Part shown: positions 48,260-58,175 of the stretch, piece by piece
Numbering within the stretch: position 1 is the first letter of the stretch
Layout: the number at the start of each line of letters is the position of its first letter
Assembly: GCF_041200145.1 (NCBI RefSeq)
Contig: NZ_CP165734.1
Location: forward strand, 3,968,001-4,032,000
Reading direction: 5' to 3'
DNA: 64,000 nucleotides
Source: Bradyrhizobium sp. LLZ17
Lineage (GTDB): Bacteria; Pseudomonadota; Alphaproteobacteria; Rhizobiales; Xanthobacteraceae
Notes under the pieces: model-generated
Told to the model about the DNA's origin: nothing
The model's database searches: none
Seen by the model: only the letters and a program-made list of their open reading frames with translations
Made by a program: the position numbers and the translations under genes

Positions 48260-50572
48260 TCACTCCGCCTTGCCGGCAAGACGCAGATTCGGCACGCCGA
48301 CGCCACGGACGCGGATTGGTGGTGCCAGGTCTCGTCCGCTGACATCGAGAACGAAGCCGGCATCGTCGGGGCGGAGGCGGAGTTCGATCGCCATGCCCGC
48401 CTTGCGCCAGTCCGCCGTCTCGCCATCGTCGACATAGAGAAGGCCGAAGCCACCACGATGGGGCGCCCCGAATGCGATCGCCGTCAGCCCTTTCTCGTCT
48501 TCGATCGGAACGATCGAGCCCGCGCGTGCGAACACCGGTAGCCGGCCAAGAGGCGCCGCGACGGTGACCGTGCGGCCGCCTTCGAATGGTGTGCCGTCAT
48601 GCCAGTCGTACCAGCCGTCGGGATGGACGGGCAGATAGACCTCGCGCGTTCTCGCCCCCTCTTCCAGCACGGGAGCGACGAGGAGATCGGGGCCAAGCAT
48701 GAAAGCGTCCTCGACAGTTGCTGCCGTCGTATCCGAGGCGAAATCCCAGAGTAGCGGGCGCACCGCCGGCACGTCTTCCACTGCTGCGCGCCACATCTGG
48801 GTGTACAGATAGGGGATAAGGCTGTGGCGAAGATCCATGGCGGATCGGACCTGTGGAATCACACCGGGATGCATCCAGGGCGTGTTGACGATGCCGCTCG
48901 CCTTCCAGGAATTCATCACCATGCGCGGCCACAGCGCGCAGAACTCGACAAAACGACAGAGCAGTTCCGGCTCCGGCGAAGGGCCGTGAAAGCCGCCGAC
49001 GTCGTGGCCGATATTATAAAGCCCCGACAGGCTCATGTTGAGGCCCTGGGTCAGGTTGTAGCGCAGCGTCTTCCAGGCGGTTTCGTTGTCGCCGCTCCAG
49101 GTCTGGCCGTAGCGGGCAATGCCGGCGCTGCCCGCGCGCGTGATCGTATAGGGCCGTTTGTCCGGCGCCTGCGCGGCCTGGGTCTCGTAGGCGAGCTTAT
49201 GCATCAGCAGGGCCTGCGCGGGACGGGCGAGCCCTTGCGGAAACGGTCGCCCGTCGCCGGCGCAGACCGCATCCTCGTCCCAGATCTCAAATTCGTTGTT
49301 GTCGCTCCACACCGCGGTTACGCCAAAGGCGAGCAAGGCGTCGCAGATGCCGTTCGCCCACCATTGCCGGCCCTTCGGGTTGGTGAAGTCGACGTGGAAG
49401 CCGAGGCCGTCCCAGAACTGCGCCACCGCGGGCTCGCCGGTCTCGCCGTCGCCGACCAGAATGCCGCTCGCCTTGGCTTCGGCGAGCCGTGGATGATCGT
49501 CGAGCAGGCAGGGCTTGATGTTGGTGACCGGCTGCATGCCGGCTGCCTTCAGTCGCGCCATCGTGGCGGACGGATTCGGGAATTTGTCGCGGTTCCAGTT
49601 GAAGACGTAGCGACGGTCGCCGATGGAAGTATAGCCGGAGCCGAAGTGAAAGCTGTCGCAACGAATGCGGTGGCGTCTGCAATCTTCGATGAAGCCGGTG
49701 ATACGTGCATCCGCATCCGGCGCGTCGGCGATGGTCATCGTCGTCATGGCAAAACCGAGCGTCCAGCGCGGCGCAAAAGCCTGTCCGCCGGTCAGCCAGG
49801 AAAACCGGCGCGTGACCGCGGGCACCGTGCGGCCGGCGAGCACGTAATAATCGAGGTCGCCGTCCTCGGCGCGATAGCTGCGGAATAGACCGTGGTAATT
49901 GTCGAGCGTGCAGCCGAGATCGACCGAGCCGAGGGCGAGATTGTCGTAGAAGATGCCGTGTGCGCCGCGTGCGCCATCAACGATGAAGAACGGCAGCATC
50001 TTGTAGAGCGGGTCGGACAGCTCGGCGTCGAAGCCGCAGGGATCGACGGCATCAATGGCGAAGCGCCGGCCGGTGCGATCGAGCGGACCGGCCTTGTCTC
50101 CGAGGCCGTAATGGCGTTCGTCGTCGTGCCGTTCCATCGCGTGCAGCAACGCGCCGTTGTTGCGCGACAGAAAATAAGCCTGGGTCGGGCGGTCGCGCAG
50201 GAATGGCCGGTCCTCGCCGTCGCGGTACCAGGCTATGCCGAACGGATCGAGTCGCACCCGCGCGGTGAGACCGCCGGCCGCGACAGTGACGATGCCACCG
50301 GCCTCCCACGTCGTCGGCACCGGATTTTGAAAACCTGTGACATCGTCGCGCAGCCGCCCCTCGAATGGCGGTTCAATGCGGTGGGGGGCGATCGCCCAGC
50401 CGCGATCGAGGCGATAACCCTCGGGCCGGCGCAAGGTGACGCGGCCGATGTCGCGCTCGAGAATCGCGATACGGAGTGTGGCGAGCGGGGCTGCCGCCGG
50501 TCCGGTTGCAAGATCAAACAGCGCGGCGTGGCCGTCGAGGCCGCGGAAGCGGCCGTGGGTCAGGGCTTTCAT
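48260..50572 (-). CDS. Glycoside hydrolase family 31 alpha-glucosidase
   Basis: Hydrolase of 770 residues from ATG 50572, 13 nt after the transporter ATPase gene. The N-terminal beta-sandwich is followed by the GH31 barrel: FGSGYTSIGDRRYVFNWNRD, the nucleophile region VTAVWSDNNEFEIWDED (Asp in WSDNNE), and GYGQTWSGDN-type acid/base region seen here as ARYGQTWSGDNETAWKTLRY. No signal peptide, so it acts in the cytoplasm on imported alpha-glucosides. It is the last gene of the importer operon. The GH31 family also includes alpha-xylosidases, but the WSGDNE context favours alpha-glucosidase. Confidence 0.92.
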   Translation of the reverse strand: MKALTHGRFRGLDGHAALFDLATGPAAAPLATLRIAILERDIGRVTLRRPEGYRLDRGWAIAPHRIEPPFEGRLRDDVTGFQNPVPTTWEAGGIVTVAAGGLTARVRLDPFGIAWYRDGEDRPFLRDRPTQAYFLSRNNGALLHAMERHDDERHYGLGDKAGPLDRTGRRFAIDAVDPCGFDAELSDPLYKMLPFFIVDGARGAHGIFYDNLALGSVDLGCTLDNYHGLFRSYRAEDGDLDYYVLAGRTVPAVTRRFSWLTGGQAFAPRWTLGFAMTTMTIADAPDADARITGFIEDCRRHRIRCDSFHFGSGYTSIGDRRYVFNWNRDKFPNPSATMARLKAAGMQPVTNIKPCLLDDHPRLAEAKASGILVGDGETGEPAVAQFWDGLGFHVDFTNPKGRQWWANGICDALLAFGVTAVWSDNNEFEIWDEDAVCAGDGRPFPQGLARPAQALLMHKLAYETQAAQAPDKRPYTITRAGSAGIARYGQTWSGDNETAWKTLRYNLTQGLNMSLSGLYNIGHDVGGFHGPSPEPELLCRFVEFCALWPRMVMNSWKASGIVNTPWMHPGVIPQVRSAMDLRHSLIPYLYTQMWRAAVEDVPAVRPLLWDFASDTTAATVEDAFMLGPDLLVAPVLEEGARTREVYLPVHPDGWYDWHDGTPFEGGRTVTVAAPLGRLPVFARAGSIVPIEDEKGLTAIAFGAPHRGGFGLLYVDDGETADWRKAGMAIELRLRPDDAGFVLDVSGRDLAPPIRVRGVGVPNLRLAGKAE

Positions 50573-50585
50573 GAGGCTCAGGATT

Positions 50586-51668
50586 CTATGAGGGTCGCGC
50601 GATGGCCGCGCCGGTTGCGTCGAAGACGTGAAGGTGGTCGGGGGCGAACTGGATTGCGACCGCATCGCCGCGGGACAATTGCGACTGGCCATCCTGGCGC
50701 AGCGTGATCTGCGGCAGCCCGGGCGCCGAGGCATAGATGAAGGTCTCACCGCCAAGCCGTTCGACGAGATCGACCGTTGTTGCGAGCATGCCCGTCTCGG
50801 GCACGACGTCGATATGCTCGGGGCGGATGCCGAGCGTCACGCCCGCCCCGGCAGTGAGCCCGGATGCCGCGCGAGGCAGCGTGACTTCGCGGTCGCCGAT
50901 GGTGACGCGGAGCATGCCGTCGTCGGAGATCACCGTTGCGGGGAGGAGGTTCATGCGAGGCGAACCGATGAAGCCGGCGACGAAGGCGTTCGCGGGTCGG
51001 TTGTAGAGTTCAAGCGGCGTGCCGATCTGCTCGATCCGGCCGGATTTGAGCACCACGATCCGGTCGGCGAGCGTCATGGCTTCGACCTGATCGTGAGTGA
51101 CATAGATCATCGTGCCGCCGAGATTGGCATGCAGCGCCGCAAGCTCCTTGCGCGTCGCAACGCGTAACTCCGCGTCGAGGTTCGACAACGGCTCGTCGAA
51201 CAGGAATATCTTCGGATCGCGCACGATGGCCCGGCCGATGGCGACGCGCTGGCGCTGTCCCCCGGAAAGCGCCTTGGGTTTGCGGTCGAGATAGTCCGTG
51301 AGCCGCAGCATGGCGGCGGCACGCTCAACCCGTTCTTCGATGTCGGCAGGTTTCAGCCCCATGTTCTCGAGCGCAAAGCCCATATTCTTGCGCACGCTCA
51401 TGTGCGGATAAAGCGCATAGGACTGGAACACCATTGCGAGCCCCCGCTCGGAGGCCGGCAGATGGGTGACGCGCTCGCCGTCGATATGGACCTCGCCGCT
51501 GGTGACGTTTTCGAGGCCGGCGATGACACGCAGCAGCGTTGATTTTCCGCACCCGGAAGGGCCGACAAAGACGACGAATTCGCCGTCCTTCACCGCGAGA
51601 TCGATGCCGTGCAGCACGTTGATGGTGCCGAACGATTTGCGTGCGCCCGTGAGCTTCAGTTCAGCCAT
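50586..51668 (-). CDS. Sugar ABC transporter ATP-binding protein (MalK/UgpC/AglK-like)
   Basis: ATPase of 360 residues for a CUT1 sugar importer. Walker A GPSGCGKST, signature LSGGQRQRVAIGRAIVRDPK, Walker B FLFDEPLSNLDAELR, and switch His in VTHDQVEAMTLADR. The C-terminal TOBE domain (GIRPEHIDVVP) is present. The gene lies between the permease pair and the GH31 gene in one leftward operon. Within CUT1 systems this subunit often serves more than one importer. Confidence 0.94.
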   Translation of the reverse strand: MAELKLTGARKSFGTINVLHGIDLAVKDGEFVVFVGPSGCGKSTLLRVIAGLENVTSGEVHIDGERVTHLPASERGLAMVFQSYALYPHMSVRKNMGFALENMGLKPADIEERVERAAAMLRLTDYLDRKPKALSGGQRQRVAIGRAIVRDPKIFLFDEPLSNLDAELRVATRKELAALHANLGGTMIYVTHDQVEAMTLADRIVVLKSGRIEQIGTPLELYNRPANAFVAGFIGSPRMNLLPATVISDDGMLRVTIGDREVTLPRAASGLTAGAGVTLGIRPEHIDVVPETGMLATTVDLVERLGGETFIYASAPGLPQITLRQDGQSQLSRGDAVAIQFAPDHLHVFDATGAAIARPS

Positions 51669-51687
51669 GGTCGTTAGCTCCGATCCG

Positions 51688-52752
51688 TCATTTCATTCCC
51701 GTCGAGCCGATGCCCGTCGTGATGAAGCGCTGGAGGAATACAAAGACGAGCGCGACGGGAATGAGCGTCACCACCGTCATGGCGAGGAGGAAATGCCACT
51801 GGGTCTGGAGTTCGCCCTGGAACGCGTTCAGCGCGATCTGGAGGGTGTAAACCTCGGTTTTGGTCAATACCGCGAGCGGCCAGAGGAATTCGTTCCACCG
51901 CCACATGATCGAGAAAATCGCCAGAACCGCGAGCGCCGGCAGGGTCAGCGGCAGGACGATGCGCCAATAGATCTGCCACTCGGACGCCTTGTCCATCCGC
52001 GCAGCTTCGATCAGATCCTTCGGCAAGGTCAGCATGTATTGCCGGAGCAGGAAGACGCCCGTCGGCGTCGCCGCACCCGGCAGGATCACCGCCCAAAGCG
52101 AGTTGGCGAGGCCGAGCTCGGTCACGACCAGATAGACCGGCACGAGAATGATGGTCATCGGGATCATCAACGTCCCGATCACCGCGAGGGTCGCCGCCTG
52201 CTTGCCGGGGAATTGGTAGACGGCAAGCCCATAGGCCGCCATGGAATTGATCAGCAGCGTGATCAGCGTGGCGACCACCGTCACGAACACCGAGTTGGAC
52301 AGGAAACGCATGAAGGCGAAGCGCTGCAGCGGTTCACTGTAATTCTCGGTCGCGAGCGCGATGCGGCGCACCGGTTCGCGCTTGTCGATCGCGACGCGGA
52401 ATTGCTGCGACGGATCGGCGGGGTCGACCATCTGGCCGATCAGCCCAATGCGCCGAACCTGCGCCAGTTCGCGGACCGTGCCGTCGGGAAGCGTGGCGCG
52501 GAACAGCGGCAGCTTTTGCGACTGACCGGGCACCGCGACTTCGACCTGTGCGAACGGCAGCAGTGACGGCGGAAATTCCAGCAATGCACTCTGGGTCTTG
52601 AACGACGACAGGACGAGCCACAGCACGGGGCCGAACATGAGGACGACGCCGAGCGCGAGATAGACGTAGGCCGCGATGTCGGTCCAATGCAGCGGTCGCC
52701 CTTGCCCGTTGCGACGCTGACGAAGCATATTTGAAAGGCGCATGGTTGCCAT
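51688..52752 (-). CDS. Sugar ABC transporter permease (MalG/AglG-like)
   Basis: Inner-membrane permease, 354 residues. One N-terminal helix is followed by a periplasmic insert of about 100 residues (FRATLPDGTVRELAQVRRIG), then five helices with the EAA loop LIEAARMDKASEWQIYWRIV. Ends GIGSTGMK as usual for MalG. The large insert is typical of alpha-glucoside and trehalose-type CUT1 permeases. One nt separates it from the preceding permease gene. Confidence 0.92.
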   Translation of the reverse strand: MATMRLSNMLRQRRNGQGRPLHWTDIAAYVYLALGVVLMFGPVLWLVLSSFKTQSALLEFPPSLLPFAQVEVAVPGQSQKLPLFRATLPDGTVRELAQVRRIGLIGQMVDPADPSQQFRVAIDKREPVRRIALATENYSEPLQRFAFMRFLSNSVFVTVVATLITLLINSMAAYGLAVYQFPGKQAATLAVIGTLMIPMTIILVPVYLVVTELGLANSLWAVILPGAATPTGVFLLRQYMLTLPKDLIEAARMDKASEWQIYWRIVLPLTLPALAVLAIFSIMWRWNEFLWPLAVLTKTEVYTLQIALNAFQGELQTQWHFLLAMTVVTLIPVALVFVFLQRFITTGIGSTGMK

Positions 52753-52753
52753 C

Positions 52754-53794
52754 TCAGACCTCTTTGCGTCGCGCGGCGGCGAATTGCAGTAGCGTCAGGG
52801 CGAAAAGGACGACGCCGAGCACGACGGAGGCCGCGGCGGCGAGGCCGAAATTCTGCACCTGGTTGGAGAAGCCGGTCTCGTAGATGTACTGCACCACCAT
52901 CAGCGTCGCGGTGCCGGGACCGCCGCCGGTCAGCACGAACACCTCGTCGAACGTCTGCGCGCCCTTGATCAACGCCAACACGATCACGACGATCATGTTC
53001 GGCCACAGCAGCGGCAGGGTGATGCGCAGCAGCACGCGCCAGCGCGGCGTCGCGTCCATTTCGGCCGCCTCGTAGAGATCGGCCGGGATCGCCTGCAGGC
53101 CAGCGAGCAGGATCAGGGTGTAGAAACCCATATGCGCCCACACCGAGACGAACACCGCCCAGAACATCGCCCAGCCGGGATCGACGAAGAACAGGATCTT
53201 CTGGCCGCCGAGCGTGGTTATCGCGGCATTGAGGAGCCCGTCGCGCTGCAGGATCCATTTCCAGATCAGCGCGACCACCACCGGTGACAGCAGCACGGGA
53301 AAGAAATAGACCGCGCGGAAAAAGCCACGTCCACGGATCTTCATGTTGAGGATAAGCGCGGTGAGGAGCGAAAACAGCACCATCGCCGTCACCTGAAACA
53401 CGATGAACTTCGCGGTGTTGGCGACGCCGCGCCAGAAATGGTCCTCGCGGCAGCTCGCCGGATCGATATAGGAGCCGCAGTCGAACAGATAAGCGAACTG
53501 TTCGCTCCCGACGTAGGGGCGTTGCGATGGAAACAGCGCCGTGCCGCCGGTCACCGAGAACACGACGTTGATGCCGATCGGCAGGAACACGAACAGGCCG
53601 AAGAAAACGAAGTTGGGCAGCAGGAACACATACGCCATGCGCCGCGCGCCGACCATGCGCTGCAGCCAGCGCATCGGCGCATCGAGCAGTCGCAACGCCG
53701 CACCGGCCGGCAGGACCGCCGCGCCGCCCAGCCGTGCCAGCGCGCTCGCTGCCATGCAGTGCACCGGTCGAGAAATGGATGGAATGTCGGACAT
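52754..53794 (-). CDS. Sugar ABC transporter permease (MalF/AglF-like)
   Basis: Inner-membrane permease, 346 residues. ATG 53794 is chosen because GGAGG lies 8 nt upstream; a GTG at 53833 that overlaps the previous stop is the alternative. Six main helices after an N-terminal basic region, with the EAA loop LYEAAEMDATPRWRVLLRIT. It pairs with the MalG-like subunit to form the channel. The insert GSYIDPASCREDHFWRG is periplasmic. Confidence 0.92.
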   Translation of the reverse strand: MSDIPSISRPVHCMAASALARLGGAAVLPAGAALRLLDAPMRWLQRMVGARRMAYVFLLPNFVFFGLFVFLPIGINVVFSVTGGTALFPSQRPYVGSEQFAYLFDCGSYIDPASCREDHFWRGVANTAKFIVFQVTAMVLFSLLTALILNMKIRGRGFFRAVYFFPVLLSPVVVALIWKWILQRDGLLNAAITTLGGQKILFFVDPGWAMFWAVFVSVWAHMGFYTLILLAGLQAIPADLYEAAEMDATPRWRVLLRITLPLLWPNMIVVIVLALIKGAQTFDEVFVLTGGGPGTATLMVVQYIYETGFSNQVQNFGLAAAASVVLGVVLFALTLLQFAAARRKEV

Positions 53795-53829
53795 CGCGCT
53801 GGTCCTCCGGCCCGGTGACCGAGTGATCG

Positions 53830-55122
53830 TCACTTCTTGTTGCGCTCGGCGATCTGCTGCGCGACGTCGGCGGGGATGCGCTTGTAGGCATCCTCGAGCG
53901 TCGTCTCGCCGGAGACCGCCTGCCCAAGACGGCTGATGACGGCGTTGAGGATGATCCGGCTGTCGCTATAGCCCTGGATGCGGTAGGCGATCGGAGAAAT
54001 CTGGGCAGCGCTTGCGGTGAAGACCTTCAGCGCGGCGGCCGCATCCGGGCTCGCTGTCGGATAGTCGATGCCTTTCTTCGCGAGCCCAAGGTGTCCGGGC
54101 ACGAACAGCGAGCGCGAATAGAACTCCGCCAACACCGGTTCGCTCGCGAGATATTCCATGACCCGCGCAACTTCCCTGGGATGCTGGGTCGTCTTGAAAG
54201 CGACAAGACCGGCGCCGCCCGGCATGCTGCTGCAGCCGCCCGGGCCGCAGGGATTGGGCACCACCACCCAGTCGAAGGCGTTGTCGATGGTCTTGGCGAA
54301 CTGAGCGGTCTGCCAGGATCCGGACAGATACATGACGACCTGCGCGTTCCTGAATTCGTCGTTGGCGCCGCGATAGGCCGTGCCGGAGACCGAGCCCCAC
54401 AGCTCTTTCGACATCACGCCGGACTTGTGCCAGTCGTAAACGAGCTGCGCCGCGCGTTTGAGGCCGTTGTCGATGACTTGCGGCTCGCCATTCGCGCCGA
54501 ACCCCTGCGTGCCTTGCGATAACGCGAGCGCGTAGAAGCGGTGGCCCGAGCGGTCGAGCGCCAGCGGGAACGGCACCTGGACCTTGTCCGCGACCTGCTT
54601 CGCCGCCTTGGCCCAGTCCTCCCAGGTCGACTTCTCGCCCGGCATCGCGACGCCGGCCTGCTCGAACAGGGTCTTGTTGACGAAGGGACCCGTGACGGTG
54701 AGCTGGGTCATGAAGCCGGGAATTGCCTGCGTATCGCCCGCCGGACGCATCCATTCGAGGAAGGGGCCGAAGTTGGTTTCCCAGTAGGCGGGATCCTTGA
54801 GGAAGGGGCGCAGATCAAGCGCGAAGCGCGACAGACCGCCCATATCGACGATACGCGCCATATCGGGGCCTTGGCCGGAGGCCAGCTGTACCGGCAAGGT
54901 CTCGTTGACCGCCTTGTAGGGCACCTGATCGAGGACGATTTCGATGTCCTTGTTCTGCTCATGGAATCGCTTGAGCAGGTCGGCCATGACCTCGCCCTCG
55001 TTTCCGTCCGAGTACCAGGTCATGCGCAGCGTCGTGGTCTCTGCCGCGGCCGGCCCGCCGAACACGGTGACGGCCAGCAGGGACAGCGCACAAGACGCGA
55101 TAAGGGGCGTAACGACACGCAT
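53830..55122 (-). CDS. Sugar ABC transporter substrate-binding protein (family 1, alpha-glucoside type)
   Basis: Periplasmic binding protein, 430 residues from ATG 55122 (GAGGAGA upstream). The signal peptide ends GGPAAAETTTLRM. The type 1 fold follows: DIEIVLDQVPYKAVNETLPV, ASGQGPDMARIVDMGGLSRF and VVMYLSGSWQTAQFAK. A probable disulfide lies in NPCGPGGCSSMPGG. It is the first gene of the leftward operon, divergent from lacI with the palindrome 55231-55248 in front of it. Maltose, sucrose or trehalose are the likely ligand class, inferred from the GH31 partner. Confidence 0.92.
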   Translation of the reverse strand: MRVVTPLIASCALSLLAVTVFGGPAAAETTTLRMTWYSDGNEGEVMADLLKRFHEQNKDIEIVLDQVPYKAVNETLPVQLASGQGPDMARIVDMGGLSRFALDLRPFLKDPAYWETNFGPFLEWMRPAGDTQAIPGFMTQLTVTGPFVNKTLFEQAGVAMPGEKSTWEDWAKAAKQVADKVQVPFPLALDRSGHRFYALALSQGTQGFGANGEPQVIDNGLKRAAQLVYDWHKSGVMSKELWGSVSGTAYRGANDEFRNAQVVMYLSGSWQTAQFAKTIDNAFDWVVVPNPCGPGGCSSMPGGAGLVAFKTTQHPREVARVMEYLASEPVLAEFYSRSLFVPGHLGLAKKGIDYPTASPDAAAALKVFTASAAQISPIAYRIQGYSDSRIILNAVISRLGQAVSGETTLEDAYKRIPADVAQQIAERNKK

Positions 55123-55230
55123 GGTCAGTCTCCTCGCGGCTCGCGCAAGCCCGGTCGGGCTGTGCGAGATAGGCGCTGGGTCCGTTCTCGGCCGGATTCT
55201 CAGCGCGGACGTTTCCTTCAAAAAACAGCT

Positions 55231-55248
55231 TTGGCAAACGTTTGCCAA
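55231..55248. promoter_or_regulatory. LacI-family operator (perfect 18-bp palindrome)
   Basis: TTGGCAAACGTTTGCCAA is a perfect palindrome centred on CG, the classic form of LacI/GalR operators. It lies 108 bp upstream of the sugar-binding-protein start and 66 bp upstream of the regulator start, so one site can serve both promoters. Confidence 0.85.
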
Positions 55249-55313
55249 GTTGTCAATCTGATTCCAAACTGTCCCGCGACCGTCCCGGAGAAACTCGACA
55301 GCGACCGCTTCGG

Positions 55314-56339
55314 ATGACTATGACAAGACGACCGAATCAGCCCGAACGGAATCCGATGCGGGAACACGTCTCACTTGCCACGGTCGCGGCCCGCGCCGGC
55401 GTTTCGGTGTCGACCGTCTCGCGGATCGTCAACGGCGAGATGCGCCGCGCCTCCCCGGCCACGGTGGCGCGGGTGCTCGACGCGATCGAGGCCGTCGGCT
55501 ACCGGCCAAATCCAGTGGGACGGGCACTCCAGCGTGGCCAAAGCCAGCTTGTGGCGATGATCGCGGCCAACCTCGACAATCCGGCCATGGCGACCATTGC
55601 AGGCTCCACTGAGGCTGCGCTGCGCGAGGCCGGCTACGTGATGATCCTGTGCGATACGCACGACCGCCCCGAACTTCAGGACGAATATCTCTACGCGATG
55701 CGGGCCCAGATGGTGTGCGGCTATATCCTCGTTGCGGCGGTGCCAAGCCCGGGGTTGAGCGAGTTGTCCGCGTCCGGCGCCCCGACGGTGTTCGTGAGCC
55801 GCCGCAATCCGACCGGCAACGGCCTGTTCGTCGGAATCGACGATTGCGCAGCAGGTGCTGCTGCGGCCGACTATTTCGCTAATCTTGGGCGGCGAACGCC
55901 CGCTGTTGTTTTTCCGCGGCTGGGCTCGTCCGCATCGCGGGATCGCCTGTCAGGCTTCCTGGCCAGACTGCGGGAGCGTGGTTGGTCCGACGAGGGGATC
56001 ATCCAGGCGGAGGGGGAAGGTCGATCGCATCTCCAGGTCGGCTATGATGCCGGCACCCGCATTTTCGGCGGCAGCCACACGCCAGACGCCATTCTCTGTT
56101 TGAGCGACCAAATCGCCTATGGCGTGAACCGGAGCGCGCTCGAACGCGGCCTGAAAATCCCTGGCGATTGCGATGTGGTCAGCATCGACGGCACGCCGCT
56201 GAACCAGTGGGTCGCCCCCTGGCTGAAGTCGATCGAAATTCCATACGCCGTCTACGGGGCGGAAATCGTCGCGGGCCTTCAATCGATCTGGCGAGGCGAA
56301 CCTTTTGGCGAACGCCTGCTTCCGTACAAGTTCGGCTGA
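55314..56339 (+). CDS. LacI-family transcriptional regulator
   Basis: Repressor of 341 residues from ATG 55314; ATG 55320 and ATG 55356 are alternatives, all upstream of the HTH. The HTH is SLATVAARAGVSVSTVSRIV followed by a hinge with YRPNPVGRALQRGQ. The C-terminal periplasmic-binding-like domain has ILCDTHDRPELQDEYLYAMR and DAILCLSDQIAYGVNRSALE, then IPGDCDVVSIDGTPLNQW. Divergent from the alpha-glucoside operon, which it probably represses in the absence of sugar. Confidence 0.93.
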   Translation: MTMTRRPNQPERNPMREHVSLATVAARAGVSVSTVSRIVNGEMRRASPATVARVLDAIEAVGYRPNPVGRALQRGQSQLVAMIAANLDNPAMATIAGSTEAALREAGYVMILCDTHDRPELQDEYLYAMRAQMVCGYILVAAVPSPGLSELSASGAPTVFVSRRNPTGNGLFVGIDDCAAGAAAADYFANLGRRTPAVVFPRLGSSASRDRLSGFLARLRERGWSDEGIIQAEGEGRSHLQVGYDAGTRIFGGSHTPDAILCLSDQIAYGVNRSALERGLKIPGDCDVVSIDGTPLNQWVAPWLKSIEIPYAVYGAEIVAGLQSIWRGEPFGERLLPYKFG

Positions 56340-56370
56340 AACAGGCAACTGTTCACGCGGCCTGCGGAAA

Positions 56371-57566
56371 TCAGGCGGGGGTGACCGGCGGGACAATCAC
56401 CAGCCGCTTCCTGTTGAAATTGGCAACATCCTTTTCCGCAAGGCCAAAATTGTTGGCGAGCAGATGGCGCGGCGCCTTCGACAGCCAATCCGACAGAGAG
56501 CTTTCGTGATAGGTGCCGCTGTCAAGCACGCCGACGACTTCAGCATCCTCCGGGCCGACGTTTTGAATCGAGTGTCCGCAATTGCGGGGGATGTAGGCAC
56601 ACTCGCCCGGCGCAAGCTCGGCCACAGCGACGCGCTTGTCGGGCGCGAACAGCGTGACCCGCGTTCGTCCCTTCAGCACATAATGCCATTCATTGGCATC
56701 GGTGTGCCAATGCGGTTCGTGCATCGCACCGCGCTTCAGTTTTAGAACCATTCCCGTCAACGTCGTCGACATCGGAAATTCCCTGGAAGACGCCACATAG
56801 AGTGCGCCTCCCGGCGTGCTCACTCTCGGCTTCTGAGCCATCATGGCGTGGCGATGGGTGCGCGAGTGATCCAATTCGCGCGCCGAACGCGCCTGCGGAC
56901 CATCGAGCGCCAGCACCTCGCCCTGCATGATGTAGGTCTCTGCCTTGGGAATTTGTGCGAAAGCCTCGTCCGCAACGGCGAATGCTTGCGAAAGGGCCCT
57001 TGTGTCGTAACGGCTCATCCAGTCGCTGATGCCGAACGTGCCATGTTCCGAATACAGGCCATCGTCGAACGCGAGGATGGCGTGACAGGGCGTCGGCCCG
57101 AGCGTCTGGATGGCGTGGCCGTGGCCCTTGGGGAAGTACCAGAGATCGCCCGGCCCGAGATTGACGACCTCGGCGACACCCTCCGGGTCAACCACGGTAA
57201 CCTGGCAATGACCATCGACGACATAGGCCCACTCGGCTGAATTGTGCCAATGCATCTCGCGGGCACCGCCCGCATTCATGAACAGATGCGCTCCGGCGAT
57301 ATCGGTGGCGATGGGCAGTCCACGTGTGGTGACTTCCCGTGCCCACCCTCCGGATGTTGCCTTGATCGGCCCCTTGTCGAGCGAGGCGTAAACACCACGG
57401 GATCGCCGGACTTGCGCGGAATCGTCTTCAGGTATTCCGAGGCGGCGGAGACCTCGTATCCGGCTGCATGGCCGTCAGGTCCGGCGGCAAGGGATTGCGA
57501 GGCGGCGAAGGTGCCGGCACCGATGGCGATGGACTGAAGGACGATCCGGCGATTTGCTTCAAACAT
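56371..57566 (-). pseudogene. Bicupin oxalate decarboxylase-like protein, exported, with a -1 frameshift
   Basis: ATG 57566 (GGAG upstream) begins a Tat-like signal (NRRIVLQSIAIGAGTFAASQ) and runs to VVFT at about 57386. The continuation SLDKGPIKATSGGWAREVTT and beyond lies in another frame, ending at 56371. One added base gives 398 residues. Cupin 1 has the metal motif MHWHNSAEWAYVVDGHCQV with GHGHAIQ; cupin 2 has HWHTDANEWHYVLKGRTRV with NCGHSIQ. Both Mn sites look complete. The family turns oxalate into formate and CO2. Frame break is probably an assembly deletion, since ATG 57279 in the main frame would drop the signal. Confidence 0.85.
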
Positions 57567-57657
57567 GGCACGCGCTCCGATCTTCGTTGTGATTCGAAAG
57601 CCTGGAATCCGGCGCTGCGCCCAAATTGCCAATCAGATTGGTCGCGCCTCGATCATC

Positions 57658-57807
57658 TCAGAGCCATACACCTTGCACACCGGTGCTCGCTGCGATCAGC
57701 AACACCAATAATCCGATGCCGCCGAATAGCGCCACTGCACGCAGCTCATCGCTGAGAAGCTTCGCGGGCTCCTCGATGTCGGCGGCAATTCTGATGAAGG
57801 TGGGCAT
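57658..57807 (-). CDS. Small single-helix membrane protein
   Basis: A 49-residue frame starting ATG 57807 with AGGA 6 nt upstream. The first half is MPTFIRIAADIEEPAKLLSD and the second half is one hydrophobic helix (AVALFGGIGLLVLLIAA). No family recognised. The layout of a short amphipathic part and a helix suggests a real small membrane protein. Confidence 0.5.
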   Translation of the reverse strand: MPTFIRIAADIEEPAKLLSDELRAVALFGGIGLLVLLIAASTGVQGVWL

Positions 57808-58175
57808 GGTATCCTCGCATTGCTGTCGTCTTCTCAAGCGGCCGTGAACGGCGAAATTAGTTTCGACAGTAGCAGGCTCGGCTATTTCGTTGTGTGAGCT
57901 CATTCATAGAGCGCACTAGAATAGTCCGTGACGACGGCGGACGTCTCCACCAATTGGCGTCAATAGTTGAGGCGACAATTTTGACGGTGATCGTCTTCAA
58001 TTCTCGGGCGTGTGGAATCGATTGTTCGTCGGTTCACTCGCGGCCCCGCAGCTGCAGGCTTTCCGCGCATTCGCAGAATCACGCTCCGACAGATAGCGGC
58101 CCGAATCATCAAGTCGACGAAAGCCAATGCAGGTGTTTTGCGCGTCGGGCGGACGCCCCGGAAACCAACTCCAGT
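57808..58175. other. Intergenic region holding the left copy of a duplicated element
   Basis: No gene seen on either strand. Its main feature is the element at 57922-57997 described separately. Resemblance to the region upstream of the BTAD regulator continues weakly for about 60 bp to the right of that element. Confidence 0.5.
57922..57997 (+). repeat. Conserved 75-bp intergenic element, left copy
   Basis: Begins TAGTCCG and contains CGTCAA (57958-57963), a 17-bp spacer and TTGACG (57981-57986), then GTGATCGTC. The same order and the same spacer length occur at 60975-61047. It may be a regulator site or the left-over promoter of a lost gene. Confidence 0.6.
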
